A stretch of 64,000 nt of DNA from Lamellibrachia columna (Eukaryota > Annelida > Polychaeta > Sabellida > Siboglinidae): positions 18,436,916 through 18,500,915 of the forward strand of contig OY759274.1 in assembly GCA_963662155.1 (NCBI GenBank), read 5' to 3'. This document shows, in pieces, positions 13,160 through 27,320 of this stretch (positions are counted from its first letter, which is position 1; each line of letters begins with the position of its first letter). A model generated the notes under the pieces. The model was not told the DNA's origin and did not search any database. It was given only the letters and a program-made list of their open reading frames with translations. Position numbers and translations under genes: made by a program.

Positions 13160-14325
13160 TGTAGATAACGGTAGCGGCTGAGCGCTTGTTCTTATAGCTC
13201 GAGAGAACGCTTCCACAATTGAGGAGAAATTAATTTACATGTGTATATTACGCCATTTCAACTTAGCTACTTAGTAGTAAATGGCCGTATGGCATTCAAA
13301 AGCTTAATGAATTAATTACGGCTTAATGATTTAAAGTGTACCTTGCTATTAAACATATCGTAGGTATCTTATATAAAAATAACTTCAAGTACTGCTGAAC
13401 ACTGAATATATGTGTTGTTTCCTTGTCATTGTGGATTAAATGATGTTGTGCTAAACAAAAATGCATGTCCCCAGGAAGAAATAAAAACATATTTTATGTT
13501 GTAAAGCAATGGCAGACATATTATTATATACATCACCAATTGTCTCTACATTATGTTTTCGTCCATTTCAGTTTGATCATGAATTAAAAAAAAGTATTTC
13601 CCTCGGATTAATGTGTACTGGTACTGTTTTATGATATGTTATAATTAATGTTTTATTTGTGTGATGTTTTTCTTTGCTTGATGCTTGATGCGATACTCCA
13701 TAAACAAGTTATCACATCTAAACTAGGAGATTGTGAGTTATAGAGATATAGATCACCAGCTCTGTGATTCAGCGACATATTTGTTTCCATTTCCCGGTGT
13801 GGGATGTTTTATTTCTCCTTCATAGACACCAGGCAATAGGGGTCAACGGCTTCTAGCCTCTCTATCGAAAGACACAGGCAATGTGGAGTGAACGAAATTG
13901 CCCCTCGATCGACAGTGCGGCGCTCTGCCGCCAAGGCACCGCGCTTAATAACAGGAATGGCTATGTTTTCTGTGAAATACAAATGTATTAAAACTCTTCA
14001 TTTCTATATCGTAGTTTTGTACAAGCGGAAAAACGACAAGCACAAACGGTAACAGCAAAGATATTTAATCGTTTTACTCTTTTGGAAGACAAATATCATT
14101 TTCACGTGCAACTGTTTTAACTTAGGTATGTGTCAACATTTACTCCATATGTGTAGAAAATTGTTATGGAATATATGCATATGTGTTCTATCGGTAGCAG
14201 AGAAACATCGCAGGTACCGCACTAACATAAGTGGTGATTGCAAGGGAAGAAGAATGCATTTGCTGAAAGGAAAACGTCAATGCAATTTTCTAATACATGA
14301 ATAGACGCAACAACAGTCAGTACAA
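13160..14325. other. Duplicated intergenic segment
   Basis: Nearly collinear with 42.09-43.28 kb, with scattered short indels. I see no gene, RNA or strong site. Confidence 0.45.
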
Positions 14326-15850
14326 CAAAATAGTCCATTGTTCTGCATGTGGACAATATCGACATCTCTCAACCACTTGAGCAGTAGCAGAAACGTCCAT
14401 GACGCGGATTAGTTAATTATGTTAAATATCTCGCATGAGAACACGGTTAAATGGATTGGTTCAACTTTGGATGATGTTTAGTCCCGACACCCGACACGGA
14501 CTAAAACGGTCTGTTCCTGCGCATGTGGGAAATATCAACATTCAAGCGACGAGATAAGGTGGTCTATGTGTTATTGAAAAACACACTTGTTAAACTATGT
14601 TTTTCATGAACATTCTATACTGCGAAAACACACGCACGAACCGCTTGTGCACGCATATGTTGGGACAATATGTAACACAACGGCGTCTCGTGGATATGCC
14701 CTCGCTCAGATGGCGCCATCAAAAAAGTCCTACCTACCTCCCTGCTCATCGATAAAAACTAAGTCGCTTCACAGAGTGAACCACATCGTTTGAGGTTTTC
14801 TTACGCAACTCGCAATTAGTTTCACTCATGGACACAATGAACTAAGAACCGAGAGCAATTTAATCTAAATAATGACAAAAAGCATGTGTCGTCCATCGTG
14901 TTTTTCCTTTCTAGAGAAACACGTCACATCATACGTTATGTTGCATGCAAACACCTAGACGTCCGAGCAGGTGTGAGAACGCTATATATCTATGTCTCCG
15001 CGGACAATGTCGGCGCCTTTGTAATGCTGCACTTTATGTATGTTTCGTTTTTCAAACTTAGCATGCATGTTTTGTACAGTTTATAATAATGTATCATATA
15101 TATGCATAGGCCATATTACCATTTAATTGCTAAGTGATATAATTACAACATGTACAACATTCAATACAAGAGAACATGTATTCCTGAAGATGTGGACAAT
15201 ATAAATATTCAATGGATATGCAATGTCAACACCGTAATAATATTATTGATTGAACTATAAATAGTCCATTACAAAATGAAGTAGTCGGCCCACGACGCAA
15301 CCAGAATCGTAACTAGAATCGAGACCAGAATATAACACCATAATAAACTGACTCAGAATGTTATAGAGATTATCTGAAAATTCAAATCCACCGTTGTTCA
15401 TTCCACTTGCAATAATTTGTTGTCCCTGTTAGTGGAAGATCCTATACCGCCCCAGCGACGGCCAATCAAAGGGAAATATCAATTGGGGGATATTGTACTA
15501 GGTTAAGCCATCTTTACGGAGTTGGACGTAACAATGCAAGACACATAATGATAATGCTAGGCATGTGTGCGTTACAAACTACGTAATTTTGGCGTTTGCC
15601 ATTTCGACAATTCCCGTCATCATCCCGCCCACTCAGAGCGGTTGAGGGTGCGCAACTCTTTGAAATCCTCCGAATGGCGTAGCTACCACCACAGTCCGCT
15701 AGACAAGCCTACAAATATTAAAGTTGATTATCACATTTGGGGACTAATTCCCACTAAGATTCTCAGTTTCTCCAATGTGTAAATCGTCTAAAAAGAGTGA
15801 TGGATATGATATAAATGTTGAATAAAGAAATGCTCAACAACGTTAATACA
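14326..15850 (+). repeat. Block M, copy 1: repeated exon-like segments
   Basis: Contains three diverged, related + strand segments with a C-G-x-Y-x-x-S-x-D-x-x-C-like translation (near 14,340, truncated; 14,515; and 15,190, decayed here). It also has a 56-nt segment at about 14,921-14,976 bounded by a pyrimidine-rich CTTTCTAG and by GAGCAG before GTGTGAG, which look like a splice acceptor and donor. Related copies are at 20.0-21.9, 30.5-31.4 and 43.3-44.8 kb. No complete gene can be built. A decayed gene family or an unknown transposon are both possible. Confidence 0.4.
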
Positions 15851-15855
15851 ACGCT

Positions 15856-16206
15856 TCAAAACGTCACCCGCGGTCGTACGCGAAAGCCGTCCCTGTCTGG
15901 ATTGAAATACTCTTTGGGAAGTTGACGTTCGGTAGCAAATGTAGCACATAGCCGAAGAGTCGCCTCCGGGCTCATCGGACCAACCGGCTGATCGGCCGGC
16001 GCTGTCACCGACGACACACGGCTTTTGTATTTATCATCTGTGTGTAGTGGACGCCAGTGGTCTGACGCAATTGGCGATGGTGATACGAGTCCAGCAGGGC
16101 AAAGTTCGTCTGACACAGGCCCCAAATACCCATGTTGTAGGTTAGCACAGGCAACACAAACGATGCGTAAAGATTTCAAACTGATATGAGTTAATTTGAA
16201 CCTCAC
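15856..16206 (-). pseudogene. LINE RT C-terminal relic (block N, copy 1)
   Basis: One minus-strand frame reads PVLTYNMGIWGL, then LLDSYHHRQLRQTTGVHY and, after stops, ARRRLFGYVLHLLP. This matches the post-RT region of non-LTR elements (aromatic-x-x-G-x-W, then L-D-x-x-H-R-R-Q-L-R). It carries several stops. The uninterrupted 116-codon frame in another phase is a shadow. Five copies occur: here, 21.9, 23.2, 31.4 and 45.7 kb. Confidence 0.65.
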
Positions 16207-16690
16207 TGTTCACATATAACAAAATGCGACACTTCCGAGATACTTTCGGAATGCGACTCAGCTTCAGGTGGTAATGTTTTTAAATATTGTTTAGCGCGAC
16301 GTGCAATACCTGGTGTGCCATCCTCGCTGTATACATTACGATGTCAGGAGAACATACGCAATATTTTATCTAAGTAAAACACAAAATGCTCAGCAATATA
16401 CATATTGCATATTTGTACATCCGTATATGATTGACGCATTATGATGTTCCTATTGTCCAACGATTGATAAAACCAAGGAATGTTGCTAACTATGTCATTG
16501 TTTCAATTAATAATTAAGTGGAAATGTATGAAGAACAAGAGGAATCGTATTTGTTTTTATGCTTTCAAAAAGCGCTACCACTGCATGTTTTGTGTCGTAA
16601 ATTATCTGAAATGTTACGCCTTGTCTGTGAATCAAAGGATGCGGCATCGCGCATCGCTGAAGTGTTAGAATTGATGTCTGCGCACGCACA
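16207..16690. other. Repeated non-coding segment before the 97-bp array
   Basis: Shared, with indels, with 22.2-22.9, 23.5-24.15, 31.7-32.2, 44.8-45.28 and 46.0-46.68 kb. No gene seen. Confidence 0.4.
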
Positions 16691-16694
16691 TAAA

Positions 16695-17080
16695 CAGGTT
16701 TTTCAATCGTCTTTGTCTTCTTTTTTACGTTTAAAGTACGTAGGAAAGCTCAAAACGCCATTCGTTTACTGAAACATCAGTGTTTCTTAGACATGTTTTT
16801 CAATCGTCTGTGTCTTCGTTTTTACGTTTCATGTACGTAGGAAAGCTCAAAACGCCATTCCTTTACTCAAACATCAGTGTTTCTTAGACATGTTTTTCAA
16901 TCGTCTGTGTCTTCGTTTTTACGTTTCATGTACGTAGGAAAGCTCAAAACGCCATTCCTTTACTCAAACATCAGTGTTTCTTAGACATGTTTTTCAATCG
17001 TCTGTGTCTTCGTTTTTACGTTTCATGTACGTAGGAAAGCTCAAAAAGCCATTCGTTTACTGAAACATTAGTGTTTCTTA
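16695..17080. repeat. 97-bp minisatellite, about 4 units
   Basis: The unit includes CAATCGTCTGTGTCTTCG and ACGTAGGAAAGCTCAAAA. Other arrays are at 24.15 (about 7 units), 45.29 (2) and 46.68 kb (3). As 97 is not a multiple of three, it cannot encode a repeat protein in one frame. Confidence 0.9.
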
Positions 17081-17083
17081 TAC

Positions 17084-17420
17084 ATGTCTGTCTTGCCACA
17101 AACAGGCGGACATGAACTTTATTTAGCAGCTACCTCTTCTCTAGAGACTCTAGGCAGTCAAAATGCTCCACATGGATTGGGGAACAGCTGGCATCCTGAC
17201 GTCGCTCCATCATCTGATGACCACCAGTTGACATCTTTCGACGGTCTGACGCCCGTTAATCGCTCTCTGACCTCTTCCTTGGACATATATAATTACTCCA
17301 TTGATTGTCCAATATATCTAGTTTCGAATACGTCGATGTTCTTGTCTTGGCTTCGTATGGGATACCATGTTTCGCATCCGTACTGCAGGGTTGGTAGAAC
17401 GTTTGAGCTGTGCCGAATTT
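17084..17420 (-). pseudogene. LINE RT relic, block A copy 2
   Basis: Same YGCETW-containing relic as at 60-345, on the minus strand, with point differences only. Confidence 0.5.
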
Positions 17421-17669
17421 AGACGTCATGCTAAAGTTCTTGCCATTTCAAATTGTCCCTCAGTTGATTGAAGGCTGCTAACGCACACTTTCCCTAATTT
17501 GCAGTTACGCAATTAACTATATATATATGTGCTTAGAAAAAACTGTATTTATAAAAGAATGTAAACTTTTAATAAACAATCAAAGTCCATCGAATTAGTG
17601 ACAACATAATCAAATGACCCCGTTGCTTAGAATATTTTAATGGTACAAACTGTACTTGTCAGTGGTGCA

Positions 17670-17805
17670 TGTTTTGTGTTACGCGCAATGACAGCGTTGC
17701 TTACTTGGTGTTACGTGTAATGACAGCGTTGCTTACTTGGTGTTACGTGTAATGACAGCGTTGCTTACTTGGTGTTACGTGTAATGACAGCGTTGCTTAC
17801 TTACT
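17670..17805. repeat. 32-bp minisatellite, about 4 units
   Basis: Block A copy 2. Units differ slightly from unit 1 (GTGTTACGTGTAATGACAG). Confidence 0.9.
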
Positions 17806-18029
17806 AACGTCGCAACCGTATATTTTAGTTGAAACTGAAAAAACACAGTAACGAGATATGCCTGGTTTTAGGACATGACTGTGTGAGGTATACAATGGAT
17901 TGACAGTTCAATTCAACAGCTGCCATGTTAATATTTTCCATATTAATGTAGTAATATTTGTGTTGTTTCATAGCCCTTTCTAATGTTTTGTAAAATAATC
18001 TCTATAAATAAGGTTGATGTTATTGATGG

Positions 18030-18500
18030 TTAGCACAACAATTTGTATTTTGTCCTTTTTATGCAATGTACAGTATTCTTCGAAGACACTTCCTCTCAAA
18101 ATCTAGTAATCTTATTTCATTTTCTGAGGTCAAGTTTCAACTTTAACATCAGAAAGTCAATATGCCCACCATAAGCCTCTTATACACCAAACTCTTGGTA
18201 GTTGTTGTGAAGTTGTTGTTGCTCCATAAGTCTCGATATTGCTAAAGTTGCAAGGCTTTTATTTCCGCTGTCGAACTGCCCTCAGATGAGATGATGACCC
18301 CAATGTATGTAAATTGTTTTACTTCCTCTCGGTGTTATCCCTTCGTCATTATTCTGACATTTTTTGCATTGTCATAGTTTATCGTAATTATATTTACGTT
18401 TTTTGCGAGTATCTATAGTTCGTTTTCTGTTACTCGTGTGATATATATGTTATCAGCAAAGTAATGATGAACAATATATTTATTAGTGTGCTTACTAAGT
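18030..18500 (-). pseudogene. RTE-like LINE RT relic
   Basis: Minus-strand frames include HHYFADNIYIT (the catalytic F-A-D-D motif with the second Asp changed to Asn) and downstream stretches with stops like those after the RT core in RTE-type elements. The sister at 29.06-29.49 kb keeps FADD. Confidence 0.55.
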
Positions 18501-18544
18501 GTCACATTGACAACGCAACATATTGTTTCTTTCAGGGGAGGCAA

Positions 18545-19460
<916 letters not shown>

Positions 19461-19629
19461 TGGTAATAATGAGTTGACAAATGTGATTGACAAATGTGTC
19501 ACAATGTCGATAAACTCAGCTTTTTTTCAAAAGAGAATTTCTATTTTTGTAGTGTTCAATTTAAATAGCTCAATGTAAACAAATATATCATTTCAATTTT
19601 AAGAGGACATTGCAAGTTCACCCCCTAAC

Positions 19630-19985
19630 CATTTGGGGCGCGGAGGCGTAGTGGTTATCACGTTGGACACTCAATCGAGAAAACTTGGGTTCGAATCCGC
19701 ACGCTGCAGATTCAAAGATTGGGCAATTCGATTCACCCCACGATGCTCCAGTTAACTTAGCTATATAAATGAGTACCTTGTTGCATACAGTGGTGGATAT
19801 GTGCAGATACAATATACGCGCAGTAATTGCTGCGTGATTTAATGCTTCCTTAAGATGGCTTTGGGATGAGCAACTCTGCCAGGGGTGAAGTCTAATGAGT
19901 TTTGAACAATCGCAACGACATGATACTGCACTACATGAGAACGTACCATTATCTTTACCATCCACCAGGGGTCTATCTCAGAAGG
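19630..19985 (+). mobile_element. tRNA-derived SINE, copy 1
   Basis: The head has an A-box-like GCGTAGTGGTTATCACG and a perfect B box GGTTCGAATCC at 19,688-19,698 (Pol III promoter), followed by about 270 bp of unrelated body. A second copy lies at 30.12 kb. The anticodon arm does not fold properly and there is no tRNA acceptor stem, so it is a SINE and not a tRNA gene. Confidence 0.7.
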
Positions 19986-21890
19986 TCGTCACGGCTCGCT
20001 TGTTCAGATGGCGCCATCAAAAAAGTCCTACGGTCTACGTCCCTGCTCATCGATGAAAACTAAGTCGCTTCACAGAGTGAACCACAGCGTTTGAAGTTTT
20101 CTTATGCAACTCGCAATTATTTTCACTCATGGACAGGATGAACTACGAACCGAGAGCAATTTAATATAAATAATGACAAAAAGCATGTGTCTTCCATTGT
20201 GTTTTTCCTTTCTAGAGAAACACGTCACATCATACATTATGTTGCGTGCAAGCGCCTGGACGTCCGAGCAGGTGTGAGAACACTATATATCTATGTCTCC
20301 GCGGACAGTGTCAGCGCCTTTGTAATGCTGCACTTTCTGCATGTTTCGTTTTTCAAACTTAGCATATATGTTTTGTACAGTTTATAATAATGTATCAGAT
20401 ATATGCATAGGCCATAATACCATTTAATTGCTAAGTGATATAGTTACATATGTACAACATGTTCCAACATTCAATACAAGAGAAAATGTTGTATTCCTGC
20501 GGATGTGGACAATATAAATATTCAATGGACATGCAATGTCAACACCACACCAATATTATTGATTGTATTATAAATAGTCTATTACAAAATGGAGTAGTTG
20601 GCCCACGACGCAACCAGAATTCAAACCAGAATCGAGACCAGAATATAACATCATAATAAACTGACTCAGGATGTTACAGAGATAATCTGAAAATAAAAAA
20701 TATGCTGGGCTTAAAGCAGTCCCATAACCCCAACCACAAATATTAAAGTTGATTATCACATGCCCACCTCTTTTTTATTGTGGCAAAAAAATAATTCATC
20801 GGAAATGTTATGAGTTTATTTATTCACCTGTAGAGCACATTATTTAGGTGATGTCACCATGTTGTTGTTTCGAAACTTTTAGGCAACTCTGTTCACCCCA
20901 CTTTGTCTGTCTTTCGGAAGAGACACTAACAGCCGTTAGTGTTAGGAGAAGCAACATATCCCACACGTAGCCTGCTGTGGACTCCATCTCTCAACCACTT
21001 GTGCAGTAGCAGAAGCGTCCATGACGCGGATCAGTCAATTCTGCTAAATACCTCGCATGAAAACACGACTGAATGGATTGGTTCAACTTTGGATGATGTT
21101 TAGTCCCGACACCCGACACGGACTAAAACGGTCTGTTCCTGCGCATGTGGGAAATATCAACATTCAATCGACGAGTCATGTTGACCGTTGGAACCGTAGA
21201 CACCACACAGGTGGTTTATGTGCTATTGAAAAACACGCTTGTTAAACTATGTTTTTCATGAACATTCTATACTGCGAAAACACACGCACAATCCGCTTGT
21301 GCACGCATATGTAGGGACAATATGTAACATAACGGTGTCTCATGGATATGCCCTCGTTCAGATGGCGCCATAAAAAAACGTCCCTGCTCATCGATAAAAA
21401 CCATGTCGCTTCACAGAGTGAACCACATCGTTTGACGTTTTCTTACGCAACTCGCAATTATTTTCACTCATGGACACAATGAACTAAAAACCGAGAACAA
21501 TTTAATCTAAATAATGACAAAAAGCATGTGTCGTCCATCGTGTTTTTCCTTTCTAGAGAAACACGTCACGTCATACATTATGTTGCGTGCAAACGCCGGG
21601 ACGTCCGAGCAGGTGTAAGAACGCTATATATCTATGTCTCCGCGGACAGTGTCGGCGCCTTTGTAACGATGCACTTTCTGCATGTTTCAAACATAGTAGA
21701 TATGTTTTTACAGTTACAGTTTTACAGTTTTAGCTATCACCATAGTCCGCGAGACAACCCTACAAATATTAAAGTTGATTATCATATTTGGGGACTAATT
21801 CCCGCTAAGATTTTCAGTTTCTCCAATGTATAAATCGTCTAAAATGATTGACGGACATAATATAAATGTTAAATAAAGAAACGCTCAACA
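19986..21890 (+). repeat. Block M, copies 2 and 2' (internally duplicated)
   Basis: Two partial copies in tandem. The first (20.0-20.76 kb) has the 56-nt exon-like segment and the C-x-C-G-Q-Y motif near 20,500. The second (21.0-21.89 kb) has the C-x-C-G-K-Y motif near 21,145 and another 56-nt segment near 21,557. All frames break within short distances. Confidence 0.4.
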
Positions 21891-21910
21891 ACTCTTATTA
21901 ATACAACGCT

Positions 21911-22215
21911 TCAAAACCTCACCCGCGGTCGTACGCGACAGCCGTCCCTCTCCGGATTGAAATACTCAATGGCAAGTTGACGTTCGGTAGCAAATGTAGC
22001 ACATAGCCGAAGAGTCGCCTCCGGGCTCATCGACCCAACCGGCTGATCGGCCGGCGCTGTCACCGACGACACACGGCTTTTGTATTTATCATCTGTGTGT
22101 AGTGGACGCCTTTGGTCTGACGCAATTGGCGACGGTGATATGAGTCCAGCAGGGCACGCCCCAGACACGCTCCAAATACCCATGTTGTAGGTTAGCACAG
22201 GCAACAAAAACGATG
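21911..22215 (-). pseudogene. LINE RT relic, block N copy 2
   Basis: Same relic as at 15.86 kb. A 2-nt loss near 22,166 changes the frame relative to other copies. Confidence 0.6.
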
Positions 22216-23048
22216 CGTAGAGATTTCAAACTGATATGAGTTAATTTGCACCTCACTGTTCACATATAACAAAGTACGACACTTCCGAGATACTTACGGA
22301 ATGCGACTCAGCTTTAGGTGGTAATATTTTTTAATATTGTTTAGCTCGACATGAAATACCTGGTGTGCCATCCTCGCTGTATAGATTACGATTTCAGGAG
22401 AACATACGCAATAATGTTTTCTAAGCAAAACACAAAATGCTCAACAATATGCATATTGCATATACATGTATTGTAAATCCGTATATGATTGAATGATTCA
22501 CGTCAATCGTTACGAGATTTTAATTTGCTACACACAATGTTCATACTTTGTGAATCGCATTATGATTGTTGTCCAACGATTGATAAAACCAAGGAATGTG
22601 GCTAACTATGTCATTGTTTCAATTAATAATTAAGTGGAAAAAATCAAGAACAGGAGGAATCGTATTTGTTTTTATGCTTCCAAAAAGCGTTGCCACTACA
22701 GTAGCAGAGAACAAAACGCAATGACTCCTCTGTGGATTTTCGGGCTGATGGATGGAGTTCTACACCACACAATGTGAAGTTAGCCTGTTCTTTACGAAGA
22801 CAAATTTGTAAGACGACACATGTTTTGTGTCGTAAATTATCTGAAATGTTATGCCTTGTCAGTGAGTCAAAGGAAGCGACATCGCGTATCGCTGAAGTGT
22901 TAGAATTGATGTCTGCGCACGCACATAAACAGGTTTTTCAATCGTCTGTGTCTTCGTTTTTACGTTTCATGTACGTAGGAAAGCTCAAAAAGCCATTCGT
23001 TTACTCAAACATCAGTGTTTCTTAGACATGTCTGTCGTGCCACAAACA

Positions 23049-23106
23049 GGGAGGGAGGGAGGGAGGGAGGGAGGGAGGGAGGGAGGGAGGGAGGGAGGGA
23101 GGGAGG
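23049..23106. repeat. (GGGA)n tract at a junction
   Basis: About 14 GGGA units joining the end of a 97-bp unit plus CCACAAACAG to the start of block N. It can form G-quadruplexes. Confidence 0.95.
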
Positions 23107-23176
23107 TCTAAAATGATTGATGGACATAATATAAATGTTGAATAAAGAAACACTCAACTGTTATTAATACAACGCT

Positions 23177-23524
23177 TCAAAACGTCACCCGCGGTAGTAC
23201 GCGACAGCCGTCCCTCTCCGGATTGAAATACTCAATGGCAAGTTGACGTTCGGTAGCAAATGTAGCACATAGCCGAAGAGTCGCCTCCGGGCTCATCGGA
23301 CCAACCGGCTGATCGGCCGGCACTGTCACCGACGACACACGGGTTTTGTATTTATCATCTGTGGGTAGTGGACGCCAGTGGTCTGACGCAATTGGCGACG
23401 GTGATATGAGTCCAGCAGGGCACGCCCCAAAGACACGCTCCAAATACCCATGTTGTAGGTTAGCACAGGCAGCACATGCGATGCGTAAAGATTTCAAACT
23501 GATATGAGTTAATTTGAACCTCAC
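23177..23524 (-). pseudogene. LINE RT relic, block N copy 3
   Basis: Minus-strand relic with YNMGIW and LLDSYHRRQLRQTTG, the best preserved LDxxHRRQLR motif of the five copies. Stops follow. Confidence 0.65.
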
Positions 23525-24149
23525 TGTTCACATATAACAAAGTACGACACTTCCGAGATACTTACGGAATGCGACTCAGCTTTAGGTGGTAATGTTTTTT
23601 AATATTGTTTAGCTCGACATGAAATACCTGGTGTGCCATCCTCGCTGTATAGATTACGATGTCAGGAGAACATACGCAATAATGTTTTCTAAGCAAAACA
23701 CAAAATGCTCAACAATATGCATATTGCATATATATGTATTGTAAATCCGTATATGATTGAATGATTCACGTTAATCGTCATGAGATTTTAATTTGCTACA
23801 CATAATGTTCATACTTTGTGAATCGCATTATGATGTTCCTATTGTCGAACGATTGATAAAACCAAGGAATGTGGCTAACTATGTCATTGTTTCAATTAAT
23901 AATTAAGTGGAAAAAATCAAGAACAGGAGGAATCGTATTTGTTTTTATGCTTCCAAAAAGCCACTACAGTAGCAGAGAACAAAACGCACTGACTCCTCTG
24001 TGGATTTTCGGGCTGATGGATGGAGTTCTACACCACACAATGTGAAGTTAGCCTGTTTTATGTCGTAAATTATCTGAAATGTTATGCCTTGTCAGTGAGT
24101 CAAAGGAAGCGACCTCGCTCATCGCTGAAGTGTTAGAATTGATGTCTGC

Positions 24150-24842
24150 GCACGCACATAAACAGGTTTTTCAATCGTCTTTGTCTTCTTTTTTACGTTT
24201 AAAGTACGTAGGACAGCTCAAAACGCCATTCGTTTACTGAAACATCAGTGTTTCTTAGACATGTTTTTCAATCGTCTGTGTCTTCGATTTTACGTTTCAT
24301 GTACGTAGGAAAGCTCAAAACGCCATTCGTTTACTCAAACATCAGTGTTTCTTAGACATGTTTTTCAATCGTCTGTGTCTTCGTTTTTACGTTTCATGTA
24401 CGTAGGAAAGCTCAAAACGCCATTCGTTTACTCAAACATCAGTGTTTCTTAGACATGTTTTTCAATCGTCTGTGTCTTCGTTTTTACGTTTCATGTACGT
24501 AGGAAAGCTCAAAACGCCATTCGTTTACTCAAACATCAGTGTTTCTTAGACATGTTTTTCAATCGTCTGTGTCTTCGTTTTTACGTTTCATGTACGTAGG
24601 AAAGCTCAAAACGCCATTCGTTTACTCAAACATCAGTGTTTCTTAGACATGTTTTTCAATCGTCTGTGTCTTCGTTTTTACGTTTCATGTACGTAGGAAA
24701 GCTCAAAACGCCATTCGTTTACTCAAACATCAGTGTTTCTTAGACATGTTTTTCAATCGTCTGTGTCTTCGTTTTTACGTTTCATGTACGTAGGAAAGCT
24801 CAAAACGCCATTCGTTTACTCAAACATCAGTGTTTCTTAGAC
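24150..24842. repeat. 97-bp minisatellite, about 7 units
   Basis: Longest array of this family. The internal units are almost identical, suggesting recent expansion. Confidence 0.92.
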
Positions 24843-25200
24843 ATGTCTGTCGTGCCACAAACAGGCGGACATGAATTTTATTTAGCAGCTAGCTCTTCTC
24901 TAGAGACTCTATGCAGTCAAAGTGCTGCACTTGGATTGGGGAACAGCTGGCATCCTGACGTCGCTCCATCTTCTGATGACCACCAGTTGACATCTCTCGA
25001 CGGTCTGGCGCCTGATCATCGCTCGCTGACCTCTTCCTGGGACATATATAATTACTGCATTGATTGTCCAATATATCTAGTTCCAATATATATATATGTC
25101 CAATATATCTATGTTCTTGTCTTGGCTTCGTATGGGATACCATGTTTCGCATCCGTACTGCAGGGTTGGTAGAACGTTTGAACTGTGCCGAATTTTGACG
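24843..25200 (-). pseudogene. LINE RT relic, block A copy 3
   Basis: Same relic as at 60-345, with a small local insertion of TA-rich sequence near 25,085-25,100 that disrupts the motif. Confidence 0.45.
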
Positions 25201-25439
25201 TCATGCTAAAGTTCTTGCCATTTCAAATTGTCCGTGAACTGATTGAAGGCTGCTGACGCACACTTTCCCTAATTTGCAGTTACGCAATTAACTATATATG
25301 TGCTTGGAAACAACCGTATTAATAAAGGAATGTAAACTTTTAATAAACAATCAATGTCCATCGAATTAGTGACAACTTGCTCAAACGACGCCGTCGCTTA
25401 GAATATGTTAATGGTACAAACTGTACTTGTCAATGGTGC

Positions 25440-26025
25440 ATGCTTTGTGTTACGTGCAATGACAGCGTTGCTTACTTAGTGTTACGCGCAATGACAGCGT
25501 TGCTTACTTAGTGTTACGCGCAATGACAGCGTTGCTTACTTAGTGTTACGCGCAATGACAGCGTTGCTTACTTAGTGTTACGCGCAATGACAGCGTTGCT
25601 TACTTAGTGTTACGCGCAATGACAGCGTTGCTTACTTAGTGTCACGCGCAATGACAGCGTTGCTTACTTAGTGTCACGCGCAATGACAGCTGTGCTTACT
25701 TAGTGTCACGCGCAATGACAGCGGTGCTTACTTAGTGTCACGCGCAATGACAGCGGTACTTACTTAGTGTTACGCGCAATGACAGCGTTGCTTACTTAGT
25801 GTTACGCGCAATGACAGCGTTGCTTACTTAGTGTTACGCGCAATGACAGCGGTGCTTACTTAGTGTTACGCGCAATGACAGCGTTGCTTACTTAGTGTTA
25901 CGCGAAATGACAGCGTTGCTTACTTAGTTTTACGCGCAATGACAGCGGTGCTTACTTAGTGTTACGCGCAATGACAGCGGTGCTTACTTAGTGTTACGCG
26001 CAATGACAGCGTTGCTTACTTACTT
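25440..26025. repeat. 32-bp minisatellite, about 18 units
   Basis: Longest of the four arrays. Variants GTGTCACGCG and GCGGTGCTTA are clustered, showing expansion by blocks. Confidence 0.93.
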
Positions 26026-27320
26026 ACTAAAGATGAAACCACATATTTTAGTTACACATAAGCTGTTACTATTATATTTCCTATAATGTTAATGTTTTCT
26101 TCAATTGAGCACACACTGATAAAAGCACAGTGACCAGGTATCCCTGGTTTTAGAGCATGATTGTGTGAGTTATACAATGGCTTGACAGTTCGACTCAACA
26201 GCTGCCATGCTAATATTTTCCATATTACTGTTGTTTCCTAGCCCTTTCTAATGTTTTGTAAAATAATCTCTATAAACAGGGTTGATAAGGCAAAATTGGG
26301 AACAAGGAATCTAAGAAAGTTGGTCTGATCGGGAAGTCGAATGAAAGGGGTGGAGTTAATCCTCCCCCAGTTTATATGTAACAAACATGATTAAACATTC
26401 TGGCGGGTGGTACGAACTGGCGCTGTTCTTTGTGAAGCTGCTCTGTTGTCCGTGGCTAATTTAAATGTGACAACTCATGACGCATTGAACTGTGATCTCG
26501 GTGATTATGGCGGCTATCCAGTAAACTGGCGATAAAGGATGCAACACCCAAGAAACAAGAGGACTACACCTCGCTGCTTACCTGCTGCTTTGATAATACA
26601 GCTACCACGTATACGTAAAATCGGTAGTTGTATTTGGCTTACAAAGATTGATAAGAAAGGCCAAAGCCGACGGATTGTGTGAGGGATGTGTGGTATTAAG
26701 TGGGACGTGGAGGTTCAGACCAACCAAGTTACAACAAACAAATGGCGATAAATCTCCCCCATTGATATGGGATCTAATGGCGGGAGATCTTTTTAACGCA
26801 ACATATTATCAGATATTCTAATATAAAAAGTTTGAAATGTGGATGTTGACACCTGCATCAATGTAGATACTACATTACAAGTGCAAACATCATAATTATT
26901 ATACACAATGGTTAAGGCGTCAAGTGAAAAAATTTATTTTAAAATAAGTTACTTTTTACGAAGCTATCTACCATGGTGTTTTTAATCACTACAATCATCC
27001 TTAACATTATATGTTATATAAAACCATGCAATGCCTCTTTCGACACGGGGCCAATAACTGTAAATAATGAAATACACCTGTGTGAGTGGTTTGACATAAC
27101 ATAATATTGATATAGATAAAACTCAAACTAGTTAAGTTAGTTTTCTAACAATATACAGCACATGTGTGCATAGCAATTACTATACAAGTGAACATTGCAA
27201 ATGTTATTATAGTGTTAGAGTCAGTGTAAGCGGCACTCGTATTAACACAAGGAGTCACTCGTCAATGTTAACACACACTAATAAGATAATAAACGCAATA
27301 CGTAGTTGTAAAATTAGCAT
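26026..27320. other. Mostly unique segment without recognised genes
   Basis: The first 250 bp resemble what follows block A elsewhere. The rest (26.28-27.3 kb) appears only once in the window. I see no exon, RNA or transposon ends. Confidence 0.4.

Noticed and set aside
15856..16206. 116-codon minus-strand open frame conserved in several copies
   Set aside because: Another frame of the same strand reads as a non-LTR RT C-terminal domain (LDSYHHRQLRQ) with stops, so the open frame is a shadow in a duplicated LINE relic.
19635..19710. tRNA gene
   Set aside because: A and B boxes are present but the anticodon arm and acceptor stem do not fold, and it is repeated with a common 3' body. SINE head.
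25440..26025. CRISPR-like regular array
   Set aside because: Units are contiguous 32-bp repeats with no unique spacers, in animal DNA.
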